From Effrenium voratum (lineage: Eukaryota > Sar > Dinophyceae > Suessiales > Symbiodiniaceae), in NCBI GenBank assembly GCA_963377175.1, contig CAUJNA010000446.1, positions 1,319,935 to 1,383,934 of the forward strand: a stretch of DNA of 64,000 nt, read 5' to 3'. The notes under the pieces are model-generated. The model did not search any database. It was not told the origin of the DNA and saw only the letters and a program-made list of their open reading frames with translations. The position numbers were made by a program, and so were the translations under genes. Of this stretch, positions 1 to 11,362 are shown one piece after another (position 1 is the stretch's first letter; each line of letters begins with the position of its first letter).

Positions 1-1146
1 CGGTACACTACATACATACCTGCATGCAACAAATGATGCAATACATGTTGCCCACTATTACTAGCAATCCGGGTTTATCCTTTCGCTGTTTCCAGGAAAC
101 ATCTCGAGTCTCTCTTTGAAAAACAATTCTAATAGTCAGCCGCCAACTAAAAAACACGTCGGGCAAAAAAGTCAAACCAACAGTTGATTTTTTGTTTTTT
201 ATTTATTTATTTATTTGTGTAAGGGTAAGGTGGTCGTTCAAGGGAAATCAAAAGGAACATCGAAATCCAGTTTGGGGAATCAAATCAGGGGTGTTGGGTG
301 CAGGGTGCCTGGCCTCTTCCCCAAATTGAAACAAATGTGGATTCGTCATGCGGACTGCTGCAAAAGGCAGTGGAGATGAGAGGGACTTGGAGGAACCTAC
401 AACACATGGTTGGTCCCACTGCAACGTGTACCCAGCGATGGTGAAGCTATGGATTGCTCCAAACCTCCGCGAATTCATGGCAATCGCCTATATTTGAATT
501 GATTTTTTCCCTGTCCACCCACGGCATGTTTGAGGTCTGAACATCCACGCCAAGCTCCAAGCACTTCCTTCCCTGAGTGCCCAGCAGCGGCAGGCAAGAC
601 AGCCATCCAGACCTGGCATCATGTAGACCCCGGATAAATTAACCCCCTGTTTATTAATATGTATTTCTAGTGGGGATTTCTCACTTTTGGAGGGGAACCC
701 CCATGCATAAACAGGGGTTTAAATAATCCAGGGCCAACCTTACTGCAACCATCGGAAGTCGGAGGCCAACTCCCAGTGAACTGGGACTGAGTCTCCGAAT
801 GGCCAGCCACTACGAAAGCTGGCAAGACCAGAAGGGAAACCATGAAGAACCAGTGGTTGAAAACACCTTATGGTGCATAAGAACCAGAAGGTACCATAAG
901 GTAAACCATGTTTCTCAAGTCATGAATCGAACAAAAGGTCGCTCCAAAAAAAAACCTGCCAACACCACTCCAACACCGAACCCCTCGAGTCACCGATGAT
1001 AGGAACGCGTTTCTAAGCAGGGCTTCGGGGTTGCCTCGCCTTTCCTTTTGCAGCCGGGAACCCTGAAGCTTCAAGCCGACTTTTTTCACTGTGACAGCTT
1101 GCGTCCAACCTGCGGCCAATCTCATGAAACACTGCAAGCCTTATGC

Positions 1147-1259
1147 GAATTGGGTGTGGGTCAAAAATAGATACCCAGAATGGAATCCTGGCAAATGGAA
1201 ACAAAGACTACAACCTGTGGTGAGCTGGTGGTCTAATTTTGACCCATACCCAATTTGCA
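1147..1259. mobile_element. Small inverted-repeat element, family B
   Basis: GAATTGGGTGTGGGTCAAAA at one end, TTTTGACCCATACCCAATTT at the other: inverted ends of about 20 bases with one insertion. The centre has ACAAAGACTACAACCTGTGG. Confidence 0.82.
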
Positions 1260-1739
1260 CCACAAACAATCCGAACAGAGGAAAGCTAATCACAAGCTTT
1301 GGGTACCATAAACAGCCGGTTGCGTATGAGATTGGGCAGCAGGTGAGAACCCGCAGGCCGCATCTAACACCCGCCCCTATGCACGCAGGCACCTGGGCAA
1401 GTTCTAATCGAGCTCCTGCCGCTTGGCGGCGGAAAAAGACATCGGGACCTTGCGATCGCAAGCCAGCTCCCGTCCAGGCAAGTCGACGACATGCTAAGCC
1501 CGGCCTGAGCAGTCACCGAATCCTCAAAACATCCGTTTCCAATTCTGAGTCACATCAGCACTCAGAGTCAAAGATCACAGGGTCGTTGCTGGTGCCTCAG
1601 GCTGGGAGCTCCTGTTGACATCACGCTCTATACTTGAGCTCGAAGTACCTTGGCTGCATTGCACCACTCATGCTCATCAATCCCTCATGCATATGACACG
1701 CACATGTTGCAAACACATGTCACAAGTATACATACAAAT

Positions 1740-1838
1740 GGCTGTAGCTCAAAAAAGTGGTACCACAATGGTAAATGGAACCAAAGACTAATACCCGCGG
1801 TTTGCCCCAGCTCTTTAATTTTGAGCCATACCCAAATG
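1740..1838. mobile_element. Small inverted-repeat element, family B
   Basis: Carries AACCAAAGACTAATACCCGC and TTTTGAGCCATACCCAAAT, as in 1147-1259 and 37515-37617, but diverged at the left end. Confidence 0.7.
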
Positions 1839-1877
1839 AACGCATCTCCACGGAATTTCCCCACCTTTTAGCCAAAA

Positions 1878-2000
1878 GGGTCAAAACCCAAATCGGTTTA
1901 GTTTTCAGTGAACATCCGATTCAATCCAACCACTAAAATGGGTTCTAAAATGGGTGGTGAATTCACCTATCCCAAACTGGGATCCCATTGGTGTTGAACC
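1878..2000 (+). mobile_element. Small inverted-repeat element, family A
   Basis: About 110 bases. Begins GGGTCAAAACCC and ends near TTGAACC, with the internal motif ACTAAAATGGGTTCTAAAAT and GTGGTGAATTCACCTA. A diverged copy of the family at 11924, 17406, 23278, 31497, 51550 and 62928. Confidence 0.75.
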
Positions 2001-2986
2001 AAACTCCAACTTTTCTGCAACTCATAGCCTCGGTAACGACGAGGAGCAGGCCAAGCCTTCGAAAGGCAAGGGTGTGTCCTCGCCTGGCAGAGAGAGAGAG
2101 GCCATGGCACTGGACGAGCAGAAAACCGAACTTGCGATCGGTGCAAGTTCAGCTGGGGACCGAATGAATCGGTTTGGGGATCCCCGACGAAAGGAAACCA
2201 CCAGCAAGTTGCATGCTTTCTATGCGGGTCAGTCCAAAACTCTCATTCCCTGCATCTCTCGCACCAGCAAGCAAAGGGAAAGCAGTAGAACCAACTCACT
2301 TAAGGACACCTATGCACATGTCCGCAACTTAATGTCATGGGAACCCCAGATGAAGTGTGTTTTGTGGGTGATTGATAGGGGGTGTCCCCTTTAGTCACGT
2401 TTGGAGGAATATCCCCTTATGCTTTGGACGGGACGATTATTTTGGGTCAACATCCTGACCAAACTCACAATCGTCACTTGGCCAAATACATCATGGGCAG
2501 CCTCAGCCTTTGGACAGTGGTCATGGGCAATGCGAGTTTTGGCCTTTCCTTTTTCAGCAACGTGAAGTCTCAAATGACAACATACAAGTTCTGATAACTG
2601 CCCCAATCGATCCCTTCACATTGACAAGGAACATTATATAATGCCCATCAAAGACTTAGGAAGTTATTTCCTTTGCGTCATTCTCAAAGCATTGAATTGA
2701 CAGGTGGCTTGTCAGCACATCCCCAAATTCCCGCAAAGCCATCTTGGCGACAACCATTGGTGAATGCTCCGGGTGTGCGGCCCAGGAACTGCTGAAGGAC
2801 AAGCGAAACCAATCCTTACTGCCGGTCACCTCCATAGCCAGCGTTTTCATCCTCAGGTCTGGTGGCAAACGCTCCCAAAAACAAGGAGTCCAGCTTGGTG
2901 ACCTTATCCAACATCATAGTGTTGACACACATTCGCAGCAAGCCAAAACACGCAACAAAACAAGCCAGGCAGCTCTTAAACAGTTC

Positions 2987-3099
2987 TTGGTTGACGTTGG
3001 ACATTGGAAGGGGAGCAAACATCCAAATTTTAGCAGTTAAGCTGGGATTTCCCACCAAACCACAATAAGCAAAAATGTAAAATGCTTCCCAACAACAAT
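2987..3099. repeat. Dispersed repeat, family E
   Basis: TTGGTTGACGTTGG, ATTTTAGCAGTTAAGC and CCACAATAAGCAAAAATGTA, ending TTCCCAACAACAA. Closely matches 56214-56319. Confidence 0.88.
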
Positions 3100-4489
3100 G
3101 AGTTCCACACAGCGCGCAAAATTCAGGCGCGTCTGCAACGGGTGCAACACATACACAGCCTGCAACCCACCGAGCAGGCCTTGGGTGGGACTGTTCCCGG
3201 TGGCGGACCAGAAACCTCAGCGGGGCCAAGGTGTCTGTGGTTTGAACATGCAGAATTGTTTGCCTTGAAAAGGAAACCAAAAGGAAAGCAAAGGGTTACT
3301 ATGTTATTTTGGGGGAGGGCTTTCGCGGAACCAAAACACACACATACACACACCTAAATAAACACATGATTGAGTTGTCATAATTCAATCAAACACTGGC
3401 TCAGGAAAGGAAGTGTCATTTGTTTTGAACCGATGGCCGGGCTTTCCTTCCCACTTTACAGTTTTGCGCCAACCCATTCCGAATCGAAGCCACGACCAGG
3501 GCAAACAGATTTCGGCCTTGCTGCAGGGAATGGGCTGGGCTTCTGGGAATGAACCGATCGGGGATTTCCTCAAAAACCAAATCGGGGATGGCTTCTCTCG
3601 GTTCCGGTTCAACTCGCTGCTTAAAGCAAGTCTTTGGCTCCATTTCCAAGTGGCTATGGTACATCTCTCAAATTACAGTAGGGCAAACCGCAGGTTTTCG
3701 TCTTTGGTTCCATCTGCGAGTCATCTAAACCATAGACAGCCCTCCAGAAAGAGCCCGGTTTGGGGCCTTTCCGGTGCCAGGTCGTGGTTTCAGTGGTTTC
3801 CATTTGGTCCCCGGGAAAGACGACAAAAAAACAGCCCCAAACAGCGCTCCCCTCCAAAAAAGGAGACATACCAGCCAGACTGCGAGTAGCCCTACCTGAC
3901 CAATCGGGATGTTCGGAACTGACCCCTGAATGCTTTCATGAAGAGCCTTCGGCCACCCCGGAGAGCAACCCCCCAGCCCACCCCTTGACAAGCAAAACTG
4001 GGCTAACCCTCCAAACTAGGGCTCCTCCAAACTAGGGCTCCCTCAAAGAAAAACACACCTCAAAAAGGGCTCCCTCTTTTCGCTGCGTTGGGGGTGCCTT
4101 TAAAATCAACCAACCCAAAGTGGAGTGAGCTCCCAGAAACAAACAAGTTCCTGCGCCACACATCTTGTCCCTACCCTGAGGTGCACAACACCTCATATTC
4201 AAATTCTGCTGCATATTTCTTCAACCTTGAAATATCAACTCGTATATCAACTCACGTGGGTGTGTCTCAAAGTAGTGTACCCCCCAAAAAAGTCGTCTGA
4301 CTTCTCCTCTCCGTTTAAATCAAGCCCCCCCCCAAAGCCGACAAATCGGTTTGCACCCCCTCCCCCATATCACCAAAATACCCATCCATTTTGCCATGGG
4401 GCATAACCAATGGCACAAATAATGAGGTAGATGAACATCCATTTGCCGCCTACTTTGATGTTCACCAGGGGAGGGCTTTGAGTTTTGAC

Positions 4490-4615
4490 CCATCCATTCC
4501 CTCGATCCATCTCTCCGCTCGAGAGCCGAGGCGCTGCTCTGCTTGCGCAGTGCCCGGCGGAAGCGCATGGCGGTCACCACGGTGGTCATCCCCACGCCCG
4601 CGCGCTCCGGGGAAC
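4490..4615 (-). CDS. Possible exon of a third minus-strand gene, basic
   Basis: GC-rich open stretch after CGGAG|GT with 'MTTVVTAMRFRRALRKQSSA', donor about ATGG|GTCAAA. The phase to the exon at 4852 is not clean. A second frame is also open, so the reading frame is uncertain. Confidence 0.3.
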
Positions 4616-4851
4616 CTCCGCTGCCTGAGGCTTTCGGAAGGGAAAACGGGACTCGTCGGGTTTGGTCCGGGGATTCAAACTTTTGAAGCGGGGTCAACCT
4701 TTGGACGAACTTACCTTTTTTTGTCAAGAAATGGTTATACCTCATTTGCATTTGGCATTTGCTAACTTTGTTTGAAGAGGTTGAATTGTGGTGTCCGCCT
4801 TGAAACTCTTCTAAACCGTGTCCAAACATTGGCAAACACTCTGTGTGTTAC

Positions 4852-5015
4852 CTGGACCGTCAACTTCTGGACGGGACCGTCCGTGAGGTTTGTGTGCAAG
4901 ACACAGCCCCTCGAGGATTTCCCCCAAGGCACTCGGCTTCGATGGCCAACGGCCCAGGCCTTGAGCCTCCCTGATGCGGTGACCGTGAAATCGCAGCTGC
5001 TGGCCGGTTCTTCCC
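4852..5015 (-). CDS. Possible exon of a third minus-strand gene
   Basis: 54 codons, acceptor GGTCAAG|GG, strong donor GTCCAG|GTAACA. Contains 'EEPASSCDFTVTASGRLKAW' and 'CVLHTNLTDGPVQKLTVQ'. No family recognised. A plus-strand ORF (4772-5020) overlaps it and looks less convincing. Confidence 0.4.
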
Positions 5016-7029
5016 CTTGACCGGCCAGCTGTTCGGGGTCCTCCTTGACCCCTCTGCTAAAAAGAGGAGCTTTTGGTGGGTCCAATGAACAAATCCAACT
5101 GTTTCCCAAAAAGTTGAAAAGTCCGAAGATCCAAAGAGGACACAGAGTGCTTCTGAAACATCTCGAAGTGAGAAAACTGCGCCTTCGGAGCTGGATGTTG
5201 CCTTCTCTTTCAATCAGCCAGGTGAAAAACTCAAGCACTGCCCAGGTAAACACAGCGCCAAGTGCGCAAAGTCAAGCACAAGAATCTCATGCGTGAGACT
5301 CTGAGACTGTCGTTATGGCACCTAAGACTAAGATGTACGTCTTGCCCATGAATCCATGAATGGCCCAAGGTGCGCAGTGCCCAAACAAGCTGGTGAGCTC
5401 AGGAAGCTTTGTGCGGTGTGTGAGTGGTGCACCAGATAATATTCAACAAGGAGAGTTGACCTAGTCTCCCTGGCTGCTCAAGTGATCTACTATACAGGAA
5501 AGCTATTCACGCACTTGCAGCTCCAAGCTATACTGGCACCAAACAACAGTTGAGGCCTGGATCAAAGCCATGACTCTCTCAAATGTAGTCACGGCAGGCT
5601 AAAAATACAGCTACCATCCCGAGCTATTCGAACACATATAAAACGTACAGTCGTGTTCATGGGCCCATTGAAGTGGCACTTCCCATTGTTATCTCTAAAT
5701 GGTGGGTATGACACCCCGCAGGTGCCCCCTTGACCCCTCGAAATGTTCATACGGCGCTAGGAGGTCTTTGGTTTGCCCGACATTTATTTATCCTTTGGGG
5801 CCTGGGACCTGCTCCGAGGTGCTGATGTCTGCGTTTGGGCTGCCGTCTGAAACCTCGTCAGGCACACTCGGGGGCTTGGCGATCACCACGATCATGTCCT
5901 GGGATCCGTCAATATGATCTGCAAACTTTGCAATCATTCCAGCAGAATGAACTCAAGTAAAGAACCTTCATCATGAAGTAGTTTTACTTGCTGGTGAGCC
6001 AATGGTGAGCTTAATCACTGTTCTCCTTTTGCTCACCGCGCTGATCTTGCTGTCCGAAAGTGCTGGCTCTCTTTCAAGTGGCAACGCGAAAGCTACCGAA
6101 GCGCCATTTGGCTATTCGGATATTCCAGCATACTTGATGGACACAAATCCACGCGGTAAATCATGTCCAAATGCTAAGGCAACATTTACGATATAATATG
6201 ATCTTTTGGGGCTGGGAACCTTTCAGTGGTTTGAAGGCATACCTTTGAGGGAGCCTTTTCCGGGATTGGCTTGGGCAAACGGAAACGATCGCAACCCTTT
6301 TGGTGAGGCAAGGTCACCTCGCGCGGACGTCAGACATCGCCGACTGACCCGAATGCGTCCGAGTCGCATCCGAGGCCCAGCCTCGCGCCCCGGGAGGAGT
6401 TGGGCTGGGGGCTGTCAGTCTGAGGACCAGAATTCTTCCATTTCAGCCCCTTGTTTTTCTTTTAATTTTATTCTTGACTTTTTACAATAGTGACAGATTC
6501 CCTTGAAAACCAGCAAGGAAAAATAAAACTTCTTGAGCAAGTGGAAAAATGGAAGAATTGGAACTTGGGACCCCAGAATCGGACAACTGATTGGTGGGAT
6601 CCGAAAGGAGGCATTCCAGCAGCCACCACGTCCTCCAGGGGGATGTGGCAGGAGCTTGCTTTCAAGCAGCGAAGGACACGTGAAGACCAAGCTTGGCTCT
6701 TCCAAACTGGTGGCTTTCGAGCACTCTGTCCAAGGCCAAGCGCAATTTTCGGCTTCAACCCAGCCACCTCTTGATGAAAAACAGTGCGGAACGGTGCAAG
6801 TTGCATCATCCAACTCTAGCCTTGTGTTGCAACATGGCGCCTTGGTCGCTGGGTCCCAAGGCTCTGTGTTCTACATCTTCATCCACCCATCCATGCCACT
6901 CCCAAAGCAGCGTCGCCGGGTGGTAAGCGGCGGAGGAGGGGAAGGGGGGGAGGGCAAGGCAACCAAGACTTCCTGCAGCTCGAGTAGGGCCCAACAAAAC
7001 TTCCTAGAAGAGTTTCCTATCCCAGCCAC
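5016..7029. other. No supported gene
   Basis: A partial family D repeat at about 5,040-5,125. A short plus-strand ORF at 6002-6196 starts with a hydrophobic stretch but has no other support. 6,900-6,960 is G-rich. Confidence 0.5.
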
Positions 7030-7189
7030 CCTCGCGCCATCCAACTGCAGACTGAGGGACGCCGCGGCTTGTGCCAGTCTGCAGGATTCAGCTCCCAGAT
7101 CGTGCCGGCCTTGGGAGCCCAAATTCAAGCAGAGCTCACGTACAGGAAGCCCCCGAAAGTCGGCCCGGAGAAAGACGGGCACCATTGAG
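7030..7189 (-). CDS. Possible exon of a third minus-strand gene, leucine-rich
   Basis: 53 codons between CGCCTGCAG|C and AGG|GTGGCTGGG. Contains 'VPVFLRADFRGLP', 'RELCLNLGSQG' and 'LAQAAASLSLQLDGAR'. The Leu spacing loosely recalls leucine-rich repeats, but too few repeats are visible to call it. Unknown partner exons. Confidence 0.4.
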
Positions 7190-7913
7190 CTGCAGGCGAA
7201 TGAGTTTTTTTGATTTCCACCAGGGATCATAAAAGGAATCTGCTTGGTCATGGTTGAACTGTGAACAGTAATGTCATGTTTTCAAGAGGCGCCTGGCTTC
7301 GGAAGACCCAGCAAAACGCCAGGCCGGGCTGAACTGTTCGAGAAAGTTGCGGCCACATACCTAATGTGGAAATTGTCTCGGTTGACCCAAACTAACTATC
7401 ACCAATGTGGTTTCTCGATTGGTTTCGCGTTGCAACAATCCACAACAGGCTCCCATTCATATACTGATCCATCCTGCGTAGTGCTTCAACCAACCCAGCT
7501 ACTCTGGCACATTCAAAACGATAGCCTGGGTTACTCGATCGGAGCTTGACGTTTGAAGCCGCAAGAGTTACGTCTACATTCTTCCAGGTATGTTGGGACT
7601 CTGGCGAATGTTTTTGGTTCGCCCGGATTTCCTGGATTCCAAGCTATCTGCGCAGCTCTTGTGCAGATCGCGAGGACAGCAGTCTCTACGGGCAACAGCA
7701 AAGCCTGTACCACTCGGCTAGTTGACTTGGTGAGCCAGTCTGTTGCCAGAATGTCTGCAAAGCTGCGCCAGCATATCCCAGCCTGCAGCTGCTGGCAGTC
7801 TTGGGCCCACCGAGGACTATGACGCCAGTTGCTTTAGACTGCTTGAGCGGCCCTTCCTCTTGGGCCCTGACCGCTTAAAAGCACGGCATCCAACCATATG
7901 CGTCAACCAAAAG

Positions 7914-8224
7914 CGTCGGACGCATGAGCAGCGAGCAAAGATCAAGGACGCGGCCGAGCAGTACCTGGCCCCGCGCAAGGAACTCTTGCGAGTGCGCGGA
8001 TGTGTGCCCGTGCGGTTTTGAGTAGGGGCTCAGCACCACTGCTAGCAAGATGCAGGTAGCATGCACTGGCTGGCGATCGTCTGCCGCAGTCAGAGTCGTG
8101 TGACTTCGCGCGCAATGTGCTGCTGAAGGGCCGAGGGCGGCTGGCTCATGCAGCAAAGCTGGCCAGCAGCTTCCGCAAAACAGCCGCCCGGCGCAAATGC
8201 GAAGGATCGGGCGTGCAGAAGTAG
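7914..8224 (+). CDS. Possible 3' end of a plus-strand gene, two exons
   Basis: Exon 7914-7991 ('HEQRAKIKDAAEQYLAPRKE', then 'LLR', donor CGA|GTGCGC) and exon 8090-8224 ('CDFARNVLLKGRGRLAHAAK', then 'LASSFRKTAARRK', stop TAG) join in phase across a 98-base intron. The peptide is basic and helical. If not spliced, the first exon ends at TGA 8019-8021. Acceptors are AAAAG|C and CCGCAG|T, without the AG|G seen elsewhere. It would be the only plus-strand gene here, converging on the minus-strand genes. No family. Confidence 0.35.
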
Positions 8225-10928
8225 ACAAGTTGGTTGTGCTTGCTGGGCTGTATGGGAACTCGGCATTTTCACAAAAGGTCAGAAACGTCTGCATCTTGCT
8301 AACAGCTGAAGCAACTCGGGCTGTTCAACTTGACCCTAGCTTGACCTTTCGGAAGAACCAGGATAGGTACAATGAGCTCCGCTTGCGTTTGTTTTGGGGG
8401 TGGCATCCCAAGCTTGGCAGGGGAGTTCCAGGCCACCAGTGCCGAGTCTCCTCCTTCTTGTGGTCAATTTCGCCGGACCAGCCAATTGCAACCTCCCCAG
8501 CGCGCGAAACCTCGGGCTGTAGCTGTTGACCGAGTTCCGCGAGAAAGATGTGCCAAAATCATGAGGGACCCTCCCAATCCCCCCAAAATCCCCCGGTTCA
8601 GCCATACAAAGGCCAAATAGGTTGGGGGGTCTTTGGGTGCGGGTCTTTGCGGGCCCCTAAAAACCAGAACATCTCGTTTTGATGAATTTGCAGCGGGCGT
8701 GATTTCCTTAAAGCGGTTGCTTTTTTTGCTTTGGCCCACATGATCGGTCTTTCACTTTGAAGTCGGAAAACACACCTCAGATCCCTTGCAAACAGTTAAA
8801 CTTTGAGTGGGTTAAATGGAATTCACTAAACCTAAAAGCTATCCAATCACCGGCAAAAAGTTCCAGTCCACTTTTGGGTCTCTTTGAAGAACCAGCTGAG
8901 AAGGCTTCAAGTAACTGGAAAGACACCCTTTGGGCATGTGCGGTGTTTTTGGGGAAACTCGTCAACGCCCTCGGTCCTCTTTCTGGGTTCCTTGCTTGGA
9001 TGTCCAAGCCACTTAGGAACTAGGCTAAAACTATGAATAAAAGCGGGGTAACAGGGGGGATCTCCCCCTTACCAGGCTTATAACCTACCTAATCAAGTGG
9101 TTTGAACATCCAAGCCTGTTTAATTTGGGGCCTAAAAATCCGGGTCGCCCGGTTCGTTGCCCCTCAAACGCGCTTTCCAAAAAGAATTGAGGCCCAAACG
9201 CTGGGGAAGTGACTCAGGCGTAGGTATCCCAAAAACGGGCTTCCCCCTAAAATGGCTTCGGTTCCACTCAAGTTTCAACCGCTTTCACACCATTCTTTTC
9301 GTGTGCCCTCCAAAAGCTGAAGAAACAAACACCTTGGCAACAGTTGGGCGATGCGCAGCGGGGCACTTGGAATCACAGCCCCTTGGACAGCCCAAGTGAC
9401 CACATTGAGGATCTCAGCGAAGCTTACCTTCAAGCAGCCCTCCTGCAACATCCGTCGAGTCGTGGCATTTCCGGCGAGTTGCTTAAGATTCCCGGCTGGG
9501 AAAGGAAGTGGAAGGGGGTTGACCAGTTTCAGGGAAAGCAAAAGGGGTGAGAGACCGCGTTCGTATTTTGTTTTACGGTTGCCGGGCAGGAAGGTTTGAG
9601 TTCGGGGTATGATTCGTGGGTATGATTCGGGGTATGATTCGGGAGTATGATTCGCTGTAGCAGCAGTAGTAGTAGTAGTAGCAGCTCTGTAGTGCTGGTC
9701 GTAATAGTAGTTGTAGTAGTAGGAGGAGGAGGGAGAAGTAGTAGCAACAGCAGTAGCAGCCATTTGAAGCGACAACACAACAAAAACGACAAACCCATCT
9801 ATATATATATATATTATATACAAACCCATATATATATATATATTCTGCACGGAATGTGGTCACGCCCATAAAATCCAAGAGATTGAGTCTTCTCTTACAG
9901 CCGTCAAGCAGGGAACCAATCTCGACACATTCCAAGCTTTGGCTGGCTATCCAGTCTCCTTGAACAAACAGCTAAAGTCACGCTTCAACAAAAGCGAGCA
10001 GACTGAATCCTCAACCACACTCAACACTGGCACAATTCAATGGCAATCCCACTCCGAAAGTAATGAAGGGCACCTTGGCAAGTCCAGACATCTGAGTTCA
10101 CTCAGGGAAGAACTTTGGTGCAAGCTCACTTGCGCTCGTGTGTGGCTGGGCCCAGCAAAGTCTCAGCTCTTTGCTTTTAACCCCTAAACGGGTCTTCCCA
10201 AAAAGCATCAAGTCCACGTCTGCCCTTCATCCGTGAAGACCTCTCAGAGCGGAAACAAGCAACAGCTTTGGATGGCTCAAGGCTCGAGTCAATCCAAGCA
10301 CCTCATCCAAGCGCGAGTAGTCGGAGAGGCTTCGGATGCAAATCCTTGGATCAGAGTCTTCACAACCAAATAGGTCCGTCTTGCTTGAGTACCTCCCACC
10401 CACTGGTTGCTGCAAAAGGGAACCCAAAGGACAACTATCTTTAAGTTCCCATTGAGACACACCTAGATGAGTCAAAACGAAACCATTATCTTCCGAGTCC
10501 ATAGCAATGTCTTGGAGCTCTCTCAATCTCTAGCTCTGACAGATACACTTTTAAGCAAGAAGGCGCTTTCGAGGTCTGATACCCCATTGGCCCTCCCTTC
10601 GCTCAGAAAATGGGAGCCGCAACTTGCCACGAGCAAAGTCCGCAAACAAAAAGATCATCCACACCGCACCAAAGCGAGATCCCGCGCCGCACCCCCCCCA
10701 TGCCGGAAACAAATTAAATGGAACAATACCTCAACCCCCCCCCCCCCCTCGTATTCCATTTTCGAGGGGGTGGGGATTCACCCACCCCTGACTTGCATTT
10801 CAAATGCAGATACAAGAATTGGTCGATTCATGGGACCGTGAGAACTAAGTCCGACACCCATCTCGAAGCTGCATTTTTCGCGCACCTCGTGGCGACTTGT
10901 CCGGCTTGGTGAGCGATTTCATTGACAA
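8225..10928. other. Intergenic region past the 3' end of the long minus-strand gene
   Basis: Tandem repeats at 9,603-9,845 (below), a C run at 10,736-10,750 and no gene I can support. The 3' untranslated region of the unknown gene should start at 10,928 and run leftwards; I see no clear polyadenylation signal. Confidence 0.5.
9603..9845. repeat. Three adjacent tandem repeats
   Basis: About four copies of an 11-12-base unit like GGTATGATTCGG (9,605-9,652), then an imperfect GTA trinucleotide run (9,655-9,765), then two TA dinucleotide runs separated by ACAAACCCA (9,799-9,845). Confidence 0.85.
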
Positions 10929-11362
10929 CTAGCAGCCTCCGAGGATTTGCTTTTGCACTTCCTCCAGCTGCGTGTAAAAGTCCTTCTTCTCATCATAGAA
11001 TACATAAACGGGATCAAACAAGGGACAAATCTGTTGGTACACCTCGTAATCGTCAGGTGTAAGCAGCGATTTCCCCAGCAAGATGCGCAGGAATTGGGCG
11101 TACAAGCCTCGCGCCGTCTCCACCTTGGCCTCAGTGAAACAATCCACGTTGGCCCTCACAAAGTCAGTAAGCTTCGCGGCATACCGCTGGCTCTCGTCCA
11201 GAAAGTCATACCTGGAGAATATGATCATTTGACCCACCAAGTACCGCACAAAGGCGTTCTTGACTCGGACGTGCTCAGGGGCCAGGCTATAAGTGTCACT
11301 CTCAAAGACCGGCTTGATGCGCGTTTCGAAGACGCGGTCAAATATCTTCCTTATCAGTTCTG
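10929..11362 (-). CDS. Terminal exon of unknown protein
   Basis: 144 codons to a TAG stop, acceptor CCCGCCAG|CA. Clear coding character: 'ELIRKIFDRVFETRIKPVFE', 'VKNAFVRYLVGQMIIFSRYD', 'YEVYQQICPLFDPVYVFYDE', ending 'LEEVQKQILGGC'. All-helical, no motif recognised. An in-frame ATG at 11388 makes it look like a stand-alone 153-codon ORF, but that ATG lies in a branch-point-like TGACTAATGAC just before the acceptor, so it is more likely intron. Confidence 0.78.

Larger units (their letters stand above)
1..4489. other. No supported gene; short repeats
   Basis: Family B elements (1147-1259, 1740-1838 and a fragment near 3,655-3,718), a family A element (1878-2000) and a family E element (2987-3099). 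A T-rich tract near 183-220 and a CA run near 3,340. The 146-175-codon ORFs here have no protein character that I trust. Confidence 0.6.

Noticed and set aside
1091..1618. 175-codon plus-strand ORF
   Set aside because: Includes a family B element and lacks coding character; an opposite-strand ORF of similar quality overlaps it.
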